64,000 bases of DNA from Nocardiopsis suaedae. Its GTDB lineage: Bacteria > Actinomycetota > Actinomycetes > Streptosporangiales > Streptosporangiaceae. The translations under genes were made by a program, and so were the position numbers. Positions within the stretch are counted from its first letter, which is position 1. Each line of letters starts with the position of its first letter. Below the pieces are notes generated by a model. It was given only the letters and a program-made list of their open reading frames with translations, was not told the origin of the DNA and did not search any database. Below, one piece after another: positions 42,603-49,934 of this stretch. Location: assembly GCF_027706745.1 (NCBI RefSeq), contig NZ_JAQFWP010000013.1:1-64000 (forward strand), in the 5' to 3' direction.

Positions 42603-43508
42603 ATGTCCCCATCCCCCCGTGCCCGACGCCTGTCCCTGGCCGCCGTCCCCGTCGCCGCCGCGGCCCTGGCCGCCCCGCTGCCGGGCACCGCCCCCGCTTC
42701 GGCGGCCCCCGCTCCCGCCGAGGCCTCCGTGGCGGACTACGCCGCCCTGGGCGACTCCTTCACCTCCGGCGTCGGCATCCCCGACCAGGTCGACGCCGAG
42801 TGCGGCCGCTCCGACCGCAACTACCCGACCCTGGTCTCCGCCGACCTGTCCCCCGACGCCTTCACCGACCTGAGCTGCGGCGGCGCCACCACCGAGCACA
42901 TGACCGAGCCGCAGGGCTCCAACCCGCCGCAGTTCGACGCCCTGAAAGAGAGCACCGACCTGGTCACCCTGCAGGTCGGCGGCAACGACATGGGGTTCGC
43001 CGACATCGTCACACGGTGCGCCGTCCTGGGGGTGTTCGATCCGAACGGTCAGCCGTGCAAGGACAGCTTCACCTCGGGCGACAGCGACGAGCTGCAGGAG
43101 CGCATCGAGGAGACCGCGCCGAAGATCGACGGGGTGCTGGAGGGGATCGCCGAGCGGTCGCCGGACGCGCGCGTGCTGCTCCTCGGCTACCCGGTGATCA
43201 TGCCCGACGACGGGTCCAACTGCCACGGCACCGTACCCATCGCCGCCGGCGACGCCCCCTGGCTGCGCGACACCCAGAAGAGCCTGAACGACATGCTCGC
43301 CGAGCGCGCCCAGGCGCACGGCGCCGAGTACGTGGACACCTACACCGGCTCCGTCGGCCACGACCTGTGCCAGCCGGAGGACGTGCGCTGGATGGAGCCG
43401 CTGGACGCGGTCGACGCCGCCCCCGTGCACCCGAACGCCGCGGGCCACGAGGCCATGGCGGGCGCGGTGCTGGACACGGCCTCCACGGCCCCCGCCGGGA
43501 GGGTCTGA
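42603..43508 (+). CDS. Secreted SGNH/GDSL hydrolase (lipase/esterase)
   Basis: A 301-residue exported hydrolase. The signal peptide has a basic start (PSPRARR), an Ala/Val core and cleavage near ASAAPA. The four SGNH blocks are present: block I ALGDSFTSG, block II/III with LSCGGAT and QVGGNDMGF, and block V HPNAAGH. Paired cysteines (in DAECGRS, LSCGG, TRCAV/QPCKD, SNCHG/HDLCQ) suggest three disulfides as in Streptomyces lipases such as SCO7513. It likely cleaves lipid esters outside the cell. A promoter lies in the preceding 290 bp, but no element stands out. Confidence 0.9.
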   Translation: MSPSPRARRLSLAAVPVAAAALAAPLPGTAPASAAPAPAEASVADYAALGDSFTSGVGIPDQVDAECGRSDRNYPTLVSADLSPDAFTDLSCGGATTEHMTEPQGSNPPQFDALKESTDLVTLQVGGNDMGFADIVTRCAVLGVFDPNGQPCKDSFTSGDSDELQERIEETAPKIDGVLEGIAERSPDARVLLLGYPVIMPDDGSNCHGTVPIAAGDAPWLRDTQKSLNDMLAERAQAHGAEYVDTYTGSVGHDLCQPEDVRWMEPLDAVDAAPVHPNAAGHEAMAGAVLDTASTAPAGRV

Positions 43509-43521
43509 CCCCCGCCCGGGA

Positions 43522-44115
43522 TCAGCCGGGGAGGCTGTCCGGACCGTCCACGGGCCGCCGCCCCGGCCGGTTCCTCCGGTCGGCCCCGTCGTCCACCCCT
43601 TCCACCATGACCATGCAGAAGGCACTGGCCCCCTCGGGCACCCGCTCGTTGAGGGCCTTCTTCTGCTCCTCCTTGGTGGCGGTGGGCTGCCAGGGGTTCC
43701 CGTCCCCGTCGATCCGGGTGGTCCCGTGCAGGTCGCGCGGACCGGCCACGGCCATCACCGTGGTGACCAGGAGCCCGACGAGGCCGAGGAAGACCAGCAG
43801 GGCGCCGAGGAAGTTCCCCGCCGCACCGGTGAAGATCAACAGCGCCTCGGCGGCCGCGACACCGGCCGCGATCCCGCCCCACTTCTTCGCCGAGGCGCGG
43901 CGCAGGGCCCGTGTCCCCTCCTGGTCGAGGATCCGGTGGCGCTCGGTGCGGCCGCATTGCCCGCACTGCACCTGGACGTCGGCGTGGCCGCGCGCCGGTC
44001 GGGCGACGACGTGCAGGGTCTCCCGGTTCGTGTGGCGGGTCAGATTGATCCCGGCCTTCTCCACCGAGAGGTTGTGGACGACCTTGAACAGGACGCGGTC
44101 GGTGACGGGCGCCAT
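43522..44115 (-). CDS. Membrane protein with zinc-ribbon-like CxxC, unknown function
   Basis: A 197-residue protein. A short basic N-terminal domain has VQCGQCGRTERH, a single CxxC knuckle with a downstream His. Two hydrophobic helices follow (GIAAGVAAAEALLIFTGAAG and ALLVFLGLVGLLVTTVMAV), then a polar C-terminal domain. ATG 44115 is preceded by GGAGG. The stop lies 13 bp from the SGNH hydrolase stop, so the two are convergent. The 250 bp upstream hold an array of TGTCGACA repeats. No family recognised. Confidence 0.6.
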   Translation of the reverse strand: MAPVTDRVLFKVVHNLSVEKAGINLTRHTNRETLHVVARPARGHADVQVQCGQCGRTERHRILDQEGTRALRRASAKKWGGIAAGVAAAEALLIFTGAAGNFLGALLVFLGLVGLLVTTVMAVAGPRDLHGTTRIDGDGNPWQPTATKEEQKKALNERVPEGASAFCMVMVEGVDDGADRRNRPGRRPVDGPDSLPG

Positions 44116-44236
44116 CGGGGGGATCCTCCATCGGAACGGTGCCGGGAACGCCCGGAACGTCCCCCGTCCGGGGAGACCGAAACGGGGTTCCGAACGCCTC
44201 CCTCTGACGGCGGCCGCCCGGACCGCCCAGGACGCC

Positions 44237-44321
44237 GTGTCGACATGCGGTGCCGACGCGGTGTCGACATGCGGTGCCGACGCGGTGTCGACATGCGGCG
44301 ACATGCGGTGTCGACATGCGG
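44237..44321. repeat. Tandem repeats carrying the palindrome TGTCGACA
   Basis: GTGTCGACATGCGG occurs four times, starting at 44237, 44261, 44285 and 44308. The first two copies are part of exact 24-bp units; the last spacing is 23 bp. Each holds the 8-bp palindrome TGTCGACA. The array lies in the 250-bp gap between the siderophore permease end and the start of the gene at 44115, about 120-205 bp upstream of that start. Near-helical spacing (24 bp) suggests a cooperative operator; a simple slipped repeat is the alternative. Confidence 0.8.
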
Positions 44322-44365
44322 ACGAAGCGGCACGTCGCCGAATCGCCGCAGGACCGCCGCCCCCG

Positions 44366-45478
44366 TCAGCGGCCCTTGCGGGCCTCGTGGACGAGGAGCC
44401 ACACCAGGTACCCGCCGCCGAAGACCACGGTGACCACGCCCACCGGGATCGTCAGCGGGATGACGTGCTGGGCGATGAGGTCCGAGGCGAGCAGCAGCCC
44501 GGCGCCGAAGGCGGCCGTGGCCACCAGGGGGATGCCCGGCGCCCCGGCGATCCTCCGGGCGATCTGCGGGGCGGCCAGGGACACGAACGCGATCGGCCCC
44601 GCCACCGCCGTCACCACGCTCACCAGGGCCACCGCAACCGCGATCGCCGCGGTGCGGGCGCGCCCGACGCGCACGCCGGTCGCCTGGGCCATGTCGTCGC
44701 CCAGGTCCATCTGGCGCAGCGCCGGGGCGGTCAGCGGCAGCACCGCCATCAGCGCGGCGCACGCGGCGATGGCCGGATAGGCGGTCTCGGCGGTGACGTT
44801 GTTCAGCGTCCCCGCACCCCATGCGGAGGCGAACAGGGCGGTCTCCACGTCCGCCCGCAGGATCAGCCAGGTGTTCACCGAGGCCAGCATGGACGAGATG
44901 CCGATGCCCACCACGATGAAGCGGAAGCCCTTGATCCCGCCCCGGTAGGCCAGCAGGTAGATGGCGACCGCGGCGGCCAGGCCGCCGATGAGCGACCCCG
45001 CCGTCATCAGGGCCCAGCCGCCGCCCAGGACCATCAGCGCCACCAGCATCCCGGTGAACGACCCGTTCGCCAGGCCGACGAGGTCCGGGCTGGCCAGCAC
45101 GTTGCGCGTCAGGGTCTGGAAGACGCCGCCCGCCAACGCGAGCGCGGCGCCGAACACCACGGCCGCCAACGCACGCGGGAGGCGCCACTCGACGACCACG
45201 ATGTTCTCGAATCCGTCGGTGCGGCCGGTGAGCACCGCGATCACTTGGGAGGGGCTGAGCGGGTAGTCGCCCAGGGCCAGGGCGGACAGTCCGAGGACGG
45301 CGACCGTGGCGACGGCGGCCAGCACCACGGCGGCCGTGCGCAGCCGCACCACGACGTTGGCCCGTTCGGGGCCGACGACGACGCGCCGCCGCCCGCCGTC
45401 GAGGGCGGGCCGGTGCACCAGCCTGCGGTCCGGCGCCGCGGGGCGCTCCGGGGCCCGGGATGTCTGCGGAGTGCTCAC
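44366..45478 (-). CDS. FecCD-family iron-siderophore ABC permease (second)
   Basis: A 370-residue permease with about ten helices. The FecCD motifs WRLPRALAAVVFGAALALAG and GPIAFVSLAAPQIARRIAG are intact, as is the ATPase-contact region. Its GTG start overlaps the stop of the first permease (GTGA), so both are made together and form the heterodimeric channel. A dedicated ATPase gene is not adjacent in this window, so the system must borrow one encoded elsewhere. Confidence 0.92.
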   Translation of the reverse strand: MSTPQTSRAPERPAAPDRRLVHRPALDGGRRRVVVGPERANVVVRLRTAAVVLAAVATVAVLGLSALALGDYPLSPSQVIAVLTGRTDGFENIVVVEWRLPRALAAVVFGAALALAGGVFQTLTRNVLASPDLVGLANGSFTGMLVALMVLGGGWALMTAGSLIGGLAAAVAIYLLAYRGGIKGFRFIVVGIGISSMLASVNTWLILRADVETALFASAWGAGTLNNVTAETAYPAIAACAALMAVLPLTAPALRQMDLGDDMAQATGVRVGRARTAAIAVAVALVSVVTAVAGPIAFVSLAAPQIARRIAGAPGIPLVATAAFGAGLLLASDLIAQHVIPLTIPVGVVTVVFGGGYLVWLLVHEARKGR

Positions 45479-46524
45479 AGGCCGCTCGCCTTCGGTCGGC
45501 GCACCAGTGCGATGAGGACCGGGGCACCGACGAACGCGGTCACCACGCCGACCGGCATCTCGCTCGGGAGCACCGCGACCCGGCCGAGCACGTCGGACAG
45601 CAGCACCAGCACCGGGGAGGCGATCAGCGTGCCGAGCAGCAGGCGGCGCTGGTCGGGGCCGACCACCCAGCGCACCGCGTGCGGGATCATCAGCCCCACG
45701 AACACGATCGGCCCGGCGACGGCGGTGGCGCCCCCGGCCAGCAGGGTCACGGCGGCGAGGACGGCGATGCGCACCCGCCCCACGTTCACCCCCTGAGCGC
45801 GGGCGACGTCGGTGCCCAGCGCGATCGCGTTCAGCCCCGGCGCGACGGCGGCGGCGATCGCCAGCCCGGCCGCGAGCAGCGGGAGCACCGGGAGCAGCAC
45901 GTCGGCGCCGCGCCCCAGCAGGCTCCCGGCCTCCCACCCGCGCATCCGGTCGAAGGCGTCGGGGCGGGTGAGCATCAGGCCGGTGGTCAGCCCGGCGAAC
46001 ACCGCGCCGAGCGCGACCCCGGTCACCGTCAGCCGGACCGGCCCGGCCTGCGGCCCCCCGGCGGTGCCGACGGCGTAGACCGCGAGGGTGACCGCCAGGG
46101 CGCCCGCGCAGGCCAGCCAGACGTACCCCGCGGGGGTGGTCACCCCGAGGAAGGCGATGCCGATCGCGACGGCGAACGCGGCGCCCGAGTTCACCCCGAG
46201 GATGCCGGGGTCGGCGAGCGGGTTGCGGGTGAAGGCCTGGATGAGGGCGCCGGCCGTGCCCAGGGCGGCGCCGACGGCGAGCCCGGCCGCGGTGCGCGGC
46301 GCCCGCTGCTCCCAGACGACGTAGCGGGCCTCGGAGTCCCCGCCGCCCAGCAGCGCGTCCAGCACCGCCGACGGGGGCTGGGGGTTGGCGCCGACGAGCA
46401 GGGACAGCAGGACGGCGGCGGCCAATGCCAGGAGGCCGCCGACCACCCACACCGGGGCGCGTGCGCGCATGGGCCGGGCAGGGGAGGGCGCCGCCTTCTC
46501 CCCCGCGACCGCTCGTCCTGCCAC
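45475..46524 (-). CDS. FecCD-family iron-siderophore ABC permease (first)
   Basis: A 349-residue permease of the BtuC/FecC fold. WEQRAPRTAAGLAVGAALG matches the conserved WxxRLPR region, and GPIVFVGLMIPHAVRWVVGP is the second hallmark. It starts with GTG at 46524, 64 bp after the binding-protein gene. It pairs with the overlapping second permease to move ferric siderophore across the membrane. Expression should follow the iron box upstream of the binding-protein gene. Confidence 0.92.
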   Translation of the reverse strand: MAGRAVAGEKAAPSPARPMRARAPVWVVGGLLALAAAVLLSLLVGANPQPPSAVLDALLGGGDSEARYVVWEQRAPRTAAGLAVGAALGTAGALIQAFTRNPLADPGILGVNSGAAFAVAIGIAFLGVTTPAGYVWLACAGALAVTLAVYAVGTAGGPQAGPVRLTVTGVALGAVFAGLTTGLMLTRPDAFDRMRGWEAGSLLGRGADVLLPVLPLLAAGLAIAAAVAPGLNAIALGTDVARAQGVNVGRVRIAVLAAVTLLAGGATAVAGPIVFVGLMIPHAVRWVVGPDQRRLLLGTLIASPVLVLLSDVLGRVAVLPSEMPVGVVTAFVGAPVLIALVRRPKASGL

Positions 46525-46588
46525 CCGCGCCCCCGTTCCGATCCGGTCCCGCCGCGGCGCGCCGGGGGTCCGGCGCGCCGCGTGGAGC

Positions 46589-47554
46589 CTACTCCGAAGC
46601 CTCGAAGGCGTCGGACTCGTCGAGGATGCGGTCGAGGTCGTCGAGGACCGTCATGCCGCCCTTGGGGCCGACACCGGCGATCCAGAACGAGTTCTCCACC
46701 GTGTACAGCTCGGGGAACTCGTCCTCGTTGTCGCTGATCGACGGCGGCACGGCCCCGTCGGCGTCCGGGTCGTCGGCGGTGACCAGGACCAGGTCGGCCT
46801 TGGCGTCGAGGACCTTCTCGGGGGAGATGTCCAGGGAGATGTCCTCCCAGTCGTGCTCGGGGGTGGTGAACCCGGCGCACTCCAGGGTGCTCCCGGCGAA
46901 GGACGTGGGCCCATAGAGCGAGAGGACGTCGTCGCGGGGGCGGATGACCTGGGCGGTCGAGCCCTCGGTGCCGTACTTCTCGGCGATCTCGTCGCAGCGC
47001 GCCTCGTAGTCGCCGAGCAGCTCCTCGGCCTCGTCCTCCTTGCCGAGGGCGCTGGCGACCAGGTCGACGTTGTCCTGCCACGGGTCGGCCTGGGACTCCA
47101 TGAAGACCGTGGGCGCGACATCGGACAGCTTGTCGTAGAGGGCGGAGTGGCGCGACTCGGTCCCGATGACGAGGTCGGGCTCCAGGGCGGCGATCTCCTC
47201 GATGTCGGGCTCGGGCACGGTGCCCACGCCCTGCACGTCGGCGGCCTCCTCGCCGAGGTACTCGGGGACCCCGGCGGCCTCGTCGAAGAGCGCGGCGCCG
47301 ACCGGGACCGTGCCCAGGGCGACCGAGGTGTCGAGCTGGACGGGTTCGAGGACGACGACCTTCTGCGGGTCGGCGGGGACCTCGGTGGTGCCGCGGGCGT
47401 GCTCGACGGTGCGGGTCTCGCCGGAGGCGTCCCCGGATCCGCCGGAGCCGCCGGTGTCGGCGCCGCCTCCGCACGCGGACACGGCGAGCACGGCGGCGGC
47501 CGGGAGGGCGAAGGGGAGCAGGCGCGCGGTGCGGCCTCGGGTGGTCTGGGGCAT
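46589..47554 (-). CDS. Iron-siderophore ABC transporter substrate-binding lipoprotein
   Basis: A 321-residue lipoprotein with the lipobox LAVSAC at about residues 23-28. It has the Fe3+-siderophore binding fold: VVVLEPVQLDTSVALGTVPVG, IAALEPDLVIGTESRHSALYDKL and a C-terminal lobe. It captures ferric siderophore outside the membrane for the FecCD pair. An iron box lies 61-79 bp upstream of the start, so it is repressed by iron through an IdeR/DmdR-type regulator. Confidence 0.93.
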   Translation of the reverse strand: MPQTTRGRTARLLPFALPAAAVLAVSACGGGADTGGSGGSGDASGETRTVEHARGTTEVPADPQKVVVLEPVQLDTSVALGTVPVGAALFDEAAGVPEYLGEEAADVQGVGTVPEPDIEEIAALEPDLVIGTESRHSALYDKLSDVAPTVFMESQADPWQDNVDLVASALGKEDEAEELLGDYEARCDEIAEKYGTEGSTAQVIRPRDDVLSLYGPTSFAGSTLECAGFTTPEHDWEDISLDISPEKVLDAKADLVLVTADDPDADGAVPPSISDNEDEFPELYTVENSFWIAGVGPKGGMTVLDDLDRILDESDAFEASE

Positions 47555-47614
47555 GGGGGATCCAATCCGCCGGTACGGGGGTGGCCGAGTCCGGCCAATT
47601 TAGCGGACCCTAAC

Positions 47615-47633
47615 TTAGCAAAGGCTCACCTCA
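47615..47633. promoter_or_regulatory. Iron box (IdeR/DmdR1-type operator)
   Basis: TTAGCAAAGGCTCACCTCA closely follows the 19-bp consensus TTAGGTTAGGCTCACCTAA of actinobacterial DtxR-family regulators. An overlapping weaker TTAGCGGACCCTAAC lies just before it. The site is in the promoter region of the binding-lipoprotein operon and just downstream of the siderophore-reductase gene. Confidence 0.8.
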
Positions 47634-47733
47634 ACCTGTCCAGCCCCCTGCCTGGTCGGATGCGGTGACGATCGGAACACGCCCCGGAGCCGCGCCTCCG
47701 GGGCGCCGCCCGCTCCGGCCCTCCGGGCGGCGT

Positions 47734-48675
47734 CTAGGCCCCCGATCCGGAGCCGACTGGTCTAGGCGCCCCCGAATCGACGGCGTCCGGTCCGGCGGAC
47801 GCGGAGGCCGCGCGCCGCTCACCGGTGCGGCCCCTGGAATTCCAGTAGCCCTGGGCGTGCACGCGGTCGGGGGCGATGCCCGCACCGCGCAGCAGGTCCC
47901 GCATCCGTGCGACGCGGGTGCTCTCGGCGGCCGTCCAGGCGTAGAAGCCGGGGCCGAGGGCCGCCGCGCCGGGGGCGTGCTCGCGGGCCCAGTCGGCGAC
48001 CGCGTCGACGAGCGGGCCGCCGTGGCCGGAATCCGGGGCGCGGAGCACGGCGGTCGGCCGGTGCCGCTCCTCCTTCGCCCCGGCCACCACGACATCCGCG
48101 GGGTCGGCCGCCTCGACGAGGACGTCGGCGCGGACGGACGGGTCGAGGTCGGCGAGGATGTTGCGGATCGCGGGGAACGCGGCCTCGTCACCGGCGATGA
48201 GCACGCGCCGCGCGGGACCGGGGTTCCACTGGATGCCGTGGGCGGGGCGCCCCCGGCGGACGTCCGGTCCGGAGAGCAGCACCCGCTCCCCGCCGAGCGC
48301 GGCGGCCGCGAGGGCGCTGGCCGGTCCGGGACTGGAGTGGAGGTAGAAGTCGATGTCCACTTCGCGCTTCTCCGGGCGGACACCGGCGACGGTGTAGCTG
48401 CGCAGGAGGGGCCGATCCCCGGCGGGGAGCGAACGCCAGCGCGCCCGCCACTCGGCCTCGCCGAGCAGGCCGTCGTCTCCGGCCCCCGCACCGAACACGT
48501 CCGGCACCGCCCCGTCGGGCACGAGGATCTTGATCCGCTGGTCGAGCCCGTAGGGCCCGAAGCGCCCGAGATGCGGCCCGGTGACCGTGAGCCGCACGAA
48601 CCCGGGCGAGAGCCGCCGGACGGCGCACACCCGCGTGTCGAAGAGGACATTGGGCGAGGCGGTGAACGACGGCAT
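47734..48675 (-). CDS. Siderophore-interacting protein (FAD/NAD(P)H ferric reductase)
   Basis: A 313-residue ViuB/SIP-family flavoprotein. FAD-binding is indicated by RPLLRSYTVAGVRPEKREVDIDF-like sequence (RSYTVA motif), and the C-terminal nucleotide/siderophore domain by RVLIAGDEAAFPAIRNIL and the FYAWTAAESTRVARMRDLL end. It reduces Fe3+ on imported siderophores in the cytoplasm to release iron. It lies upstream of the transporter operon in the same direction. No iron box is visible directly before it, though one follows it. Beyond the family end there is a Ser/Pro-rich tail. Confidence 0.9.
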   Translation of the reverse strand: MPSFTASPNVLFDTRVCAVRRLSPGFVRLTVTGPHLGRFGPYGLDQRIKILVPDGAVPDVFGAGAGDDGLLGEAEWRARWRSLPAGDRPLLRSYTVAGVRPEKREVDIDFYLHSSPGPASALAAAALGGERVLLSGPDVRRGRPAHGIQWNPGPARRVLIAGDEAAFPAIRNILADLDPSVRADVLVEAADPADVVVAGAKEERHRPTAVLRAPDSGHGGPLVDAVADWAREHAPGAAALGPGFYAWTAAESTRVARMRDLLRGAGIAPDRVHAQGYWNSRGRTGERRAASASAGPDAVDSGAPRPVGSGSGA

Positions 48676-48746
48676 CGGTGGGCGGCTCCAAACCCGTCGG
48701 GGCGACAAGGACGACCGCTCAATGATGCACGAGGGGCGGATGCGGC

Positions 48747-48911
48747 TCAGCGCGACCACGGCCATCGCGGCCAGGCGCCGTACGGCCCCTCCGGGCGCGG
48801 CCGCGGCTCCTCCTCCCACCAGCGATGGTCGTCTTCGTTGAAGCGTGCGGCCCACCGCTCGGCGATCCCCCGTGTCCACGCGGAGCCAACGGGTCTCTCG
48901 GGACGCTCCAG
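48747..48911 (-). pseudogene. Protein-like remnant ORF, Trp-rich C-terminus
   Basis: Minus-strand translation gives a peptide containing AWTRGIAERWAARFNEDDHR, then WWEEEPRPRPEGPYGAW and PRWPWSR before a stop. The composition (many W, E, R with clear amphipathic helix) looks like real coding sequence, unlike the shadow frames around it. There is no usual start codon or ribosome site, and upstream it passes into another frame that also looks protein-like (GAFADLSDVAPVGTWSVP). I read it as the end of a frameshifted or truncated gene. Family not recognised. Confidence 0.3.
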
Positions 48912-49047
48912 GTGCCGACGGGGGCGACGTCGGAGAGGTCGGCGAAAGCTCCGTGGGTAGGTACGGGGGCGGGCGCGACGGCACGACGCCCGCGCCGCCG
49001 CCCCGCCCCACGAGGGCGGGGACCTGGGGAATCACGGAGGGGGACCC

Positions 49048-49551
49048 ATGGACGGGGACGCGTTCGAGTACACGGCCTTCATCGCCACCGATCCGGAACG
49101 GCTCTGGCGGGCCCTGACGGATCCGGAGCTCACCCGGCGCTACTGGGGCGCCGAGCTGCGGACGGACTGGCACCCCGGATCGACGATCACCTGGGTGGAG
49201 CACGGGGCCGAGGTCGACCACCCCGAGCAGGTCGTCCTGGCGGCCGATCCGCACCGGAGGCTGTCCTACACCTGGCACACCTTCACCCCGGAGTGGGCCG
49301 CGGCCGTCGGTGTCGCCGAGGACCTGCGGTCCGTGCTGGCCGCCGAGTCCCGGTCGAAGGCGACGTTCACCATCGACGACCTCGGACCGACGGTCCGGCT
49401 GAAGCTGGTGCACGACGGGTTCGACCCCGGCAGCACGGTCCTGGACATGCTGCGCGAGGGCTGGCCCGCGGTGATCTCCAGCCTCAAGACCCTCCTGGAG
49501 ACGGGAAAGCCGCTCCCCGAGCCGCTGGGAGAGGGCTTGGACGGCGCCTGA
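49048..49551 (+). CDS. SRPBCC (AHSA1-like START) domain protein
   Basis: A 167-residue single-domain protein of the AHSA1/CalC-type helix-grip fold: FEYTAFIATDPERLWRALTD, GAELRTDWHPGSTITW, LSYTWHTFTPEW and the C-terminal helix GWPAVISSLKTLLETG. Many actinobacterial members follow an ArsR regulator as a toxin or stress pair, but none is adjacent here. GGAGGGGGACCC precedes the ATG. The hydrophobic cavity binds an unknown ligand. Confidence 0.85.
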   Translation: MDGDAFEYTAFIATDPERLWRALTDPELTRRYWGAELRTDWHPGSTITWVEHGAEVDHPEQVVLAADPHRRLSYTWHTFTPEWAAAVGVAEDLRSVLAAESRSKATFTIDDLGPTVRLKLVHDGFDPGSTVLDMLREGWPAVISSLKTLLETGKPLPEPLGEGLDGA

Positions 49552-49855
49552 TCCCGGAGGGAGGCGGGGACGGGAGGGCCCGGTCCGCCGTACCGGGCCG
49601 CTCCCGCCTGTTCCGCCCCGGCCCCGTCGGCCGGCGCGGGCGGAGACGGGTCGGAGGGGGCCGGAGGGCTCCACGGGTCAGGGGCGGACCGGCCCCTCTC
49701 CCACGCCGGCGGCCGAGACGGCGATGGCCGCATCGTCCGGGTCGGTCCCGGCGGGCCCGGGCCTGAGCCGGGGCCGGGCCGGGGCCGGGCCGGGTGTGCC
49801 GACGTATCCTCGAATCCCCCTGTCCTTGAAGCGGCTAGTCCACATGTCGACTTAT

Positions 49856-49882
49856 CGTCCGTCCGAAACCACGGGACGGACG
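49856..49882. terminator. Hairpin between convergent genes
   Basis: CGTCCGTCC (49856-49864) pairs with GGACGGACG (49874-49882) over a 9-base loop. It lies in the 383-bp interval 49552-49934 that otherwise shows only GC-rich simple repeats (GGCCGGGGCC) and no gene. Likely terminator for the leftward FtsX operon. Confidence 0.55.
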
Positions 49883-49934
49883 CAGGCCGTCCCGCCGTCC
49901 CCAGCCTGTGGACGGCCGCCCCGCGGAGCCGCTC

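Noticed and set aside
44237-44321. CRISPR array
   Set aside because: Unit length is only 23-24 bp without unique spacers, and no cas genes are nearby; it is a simple tandem repeat.
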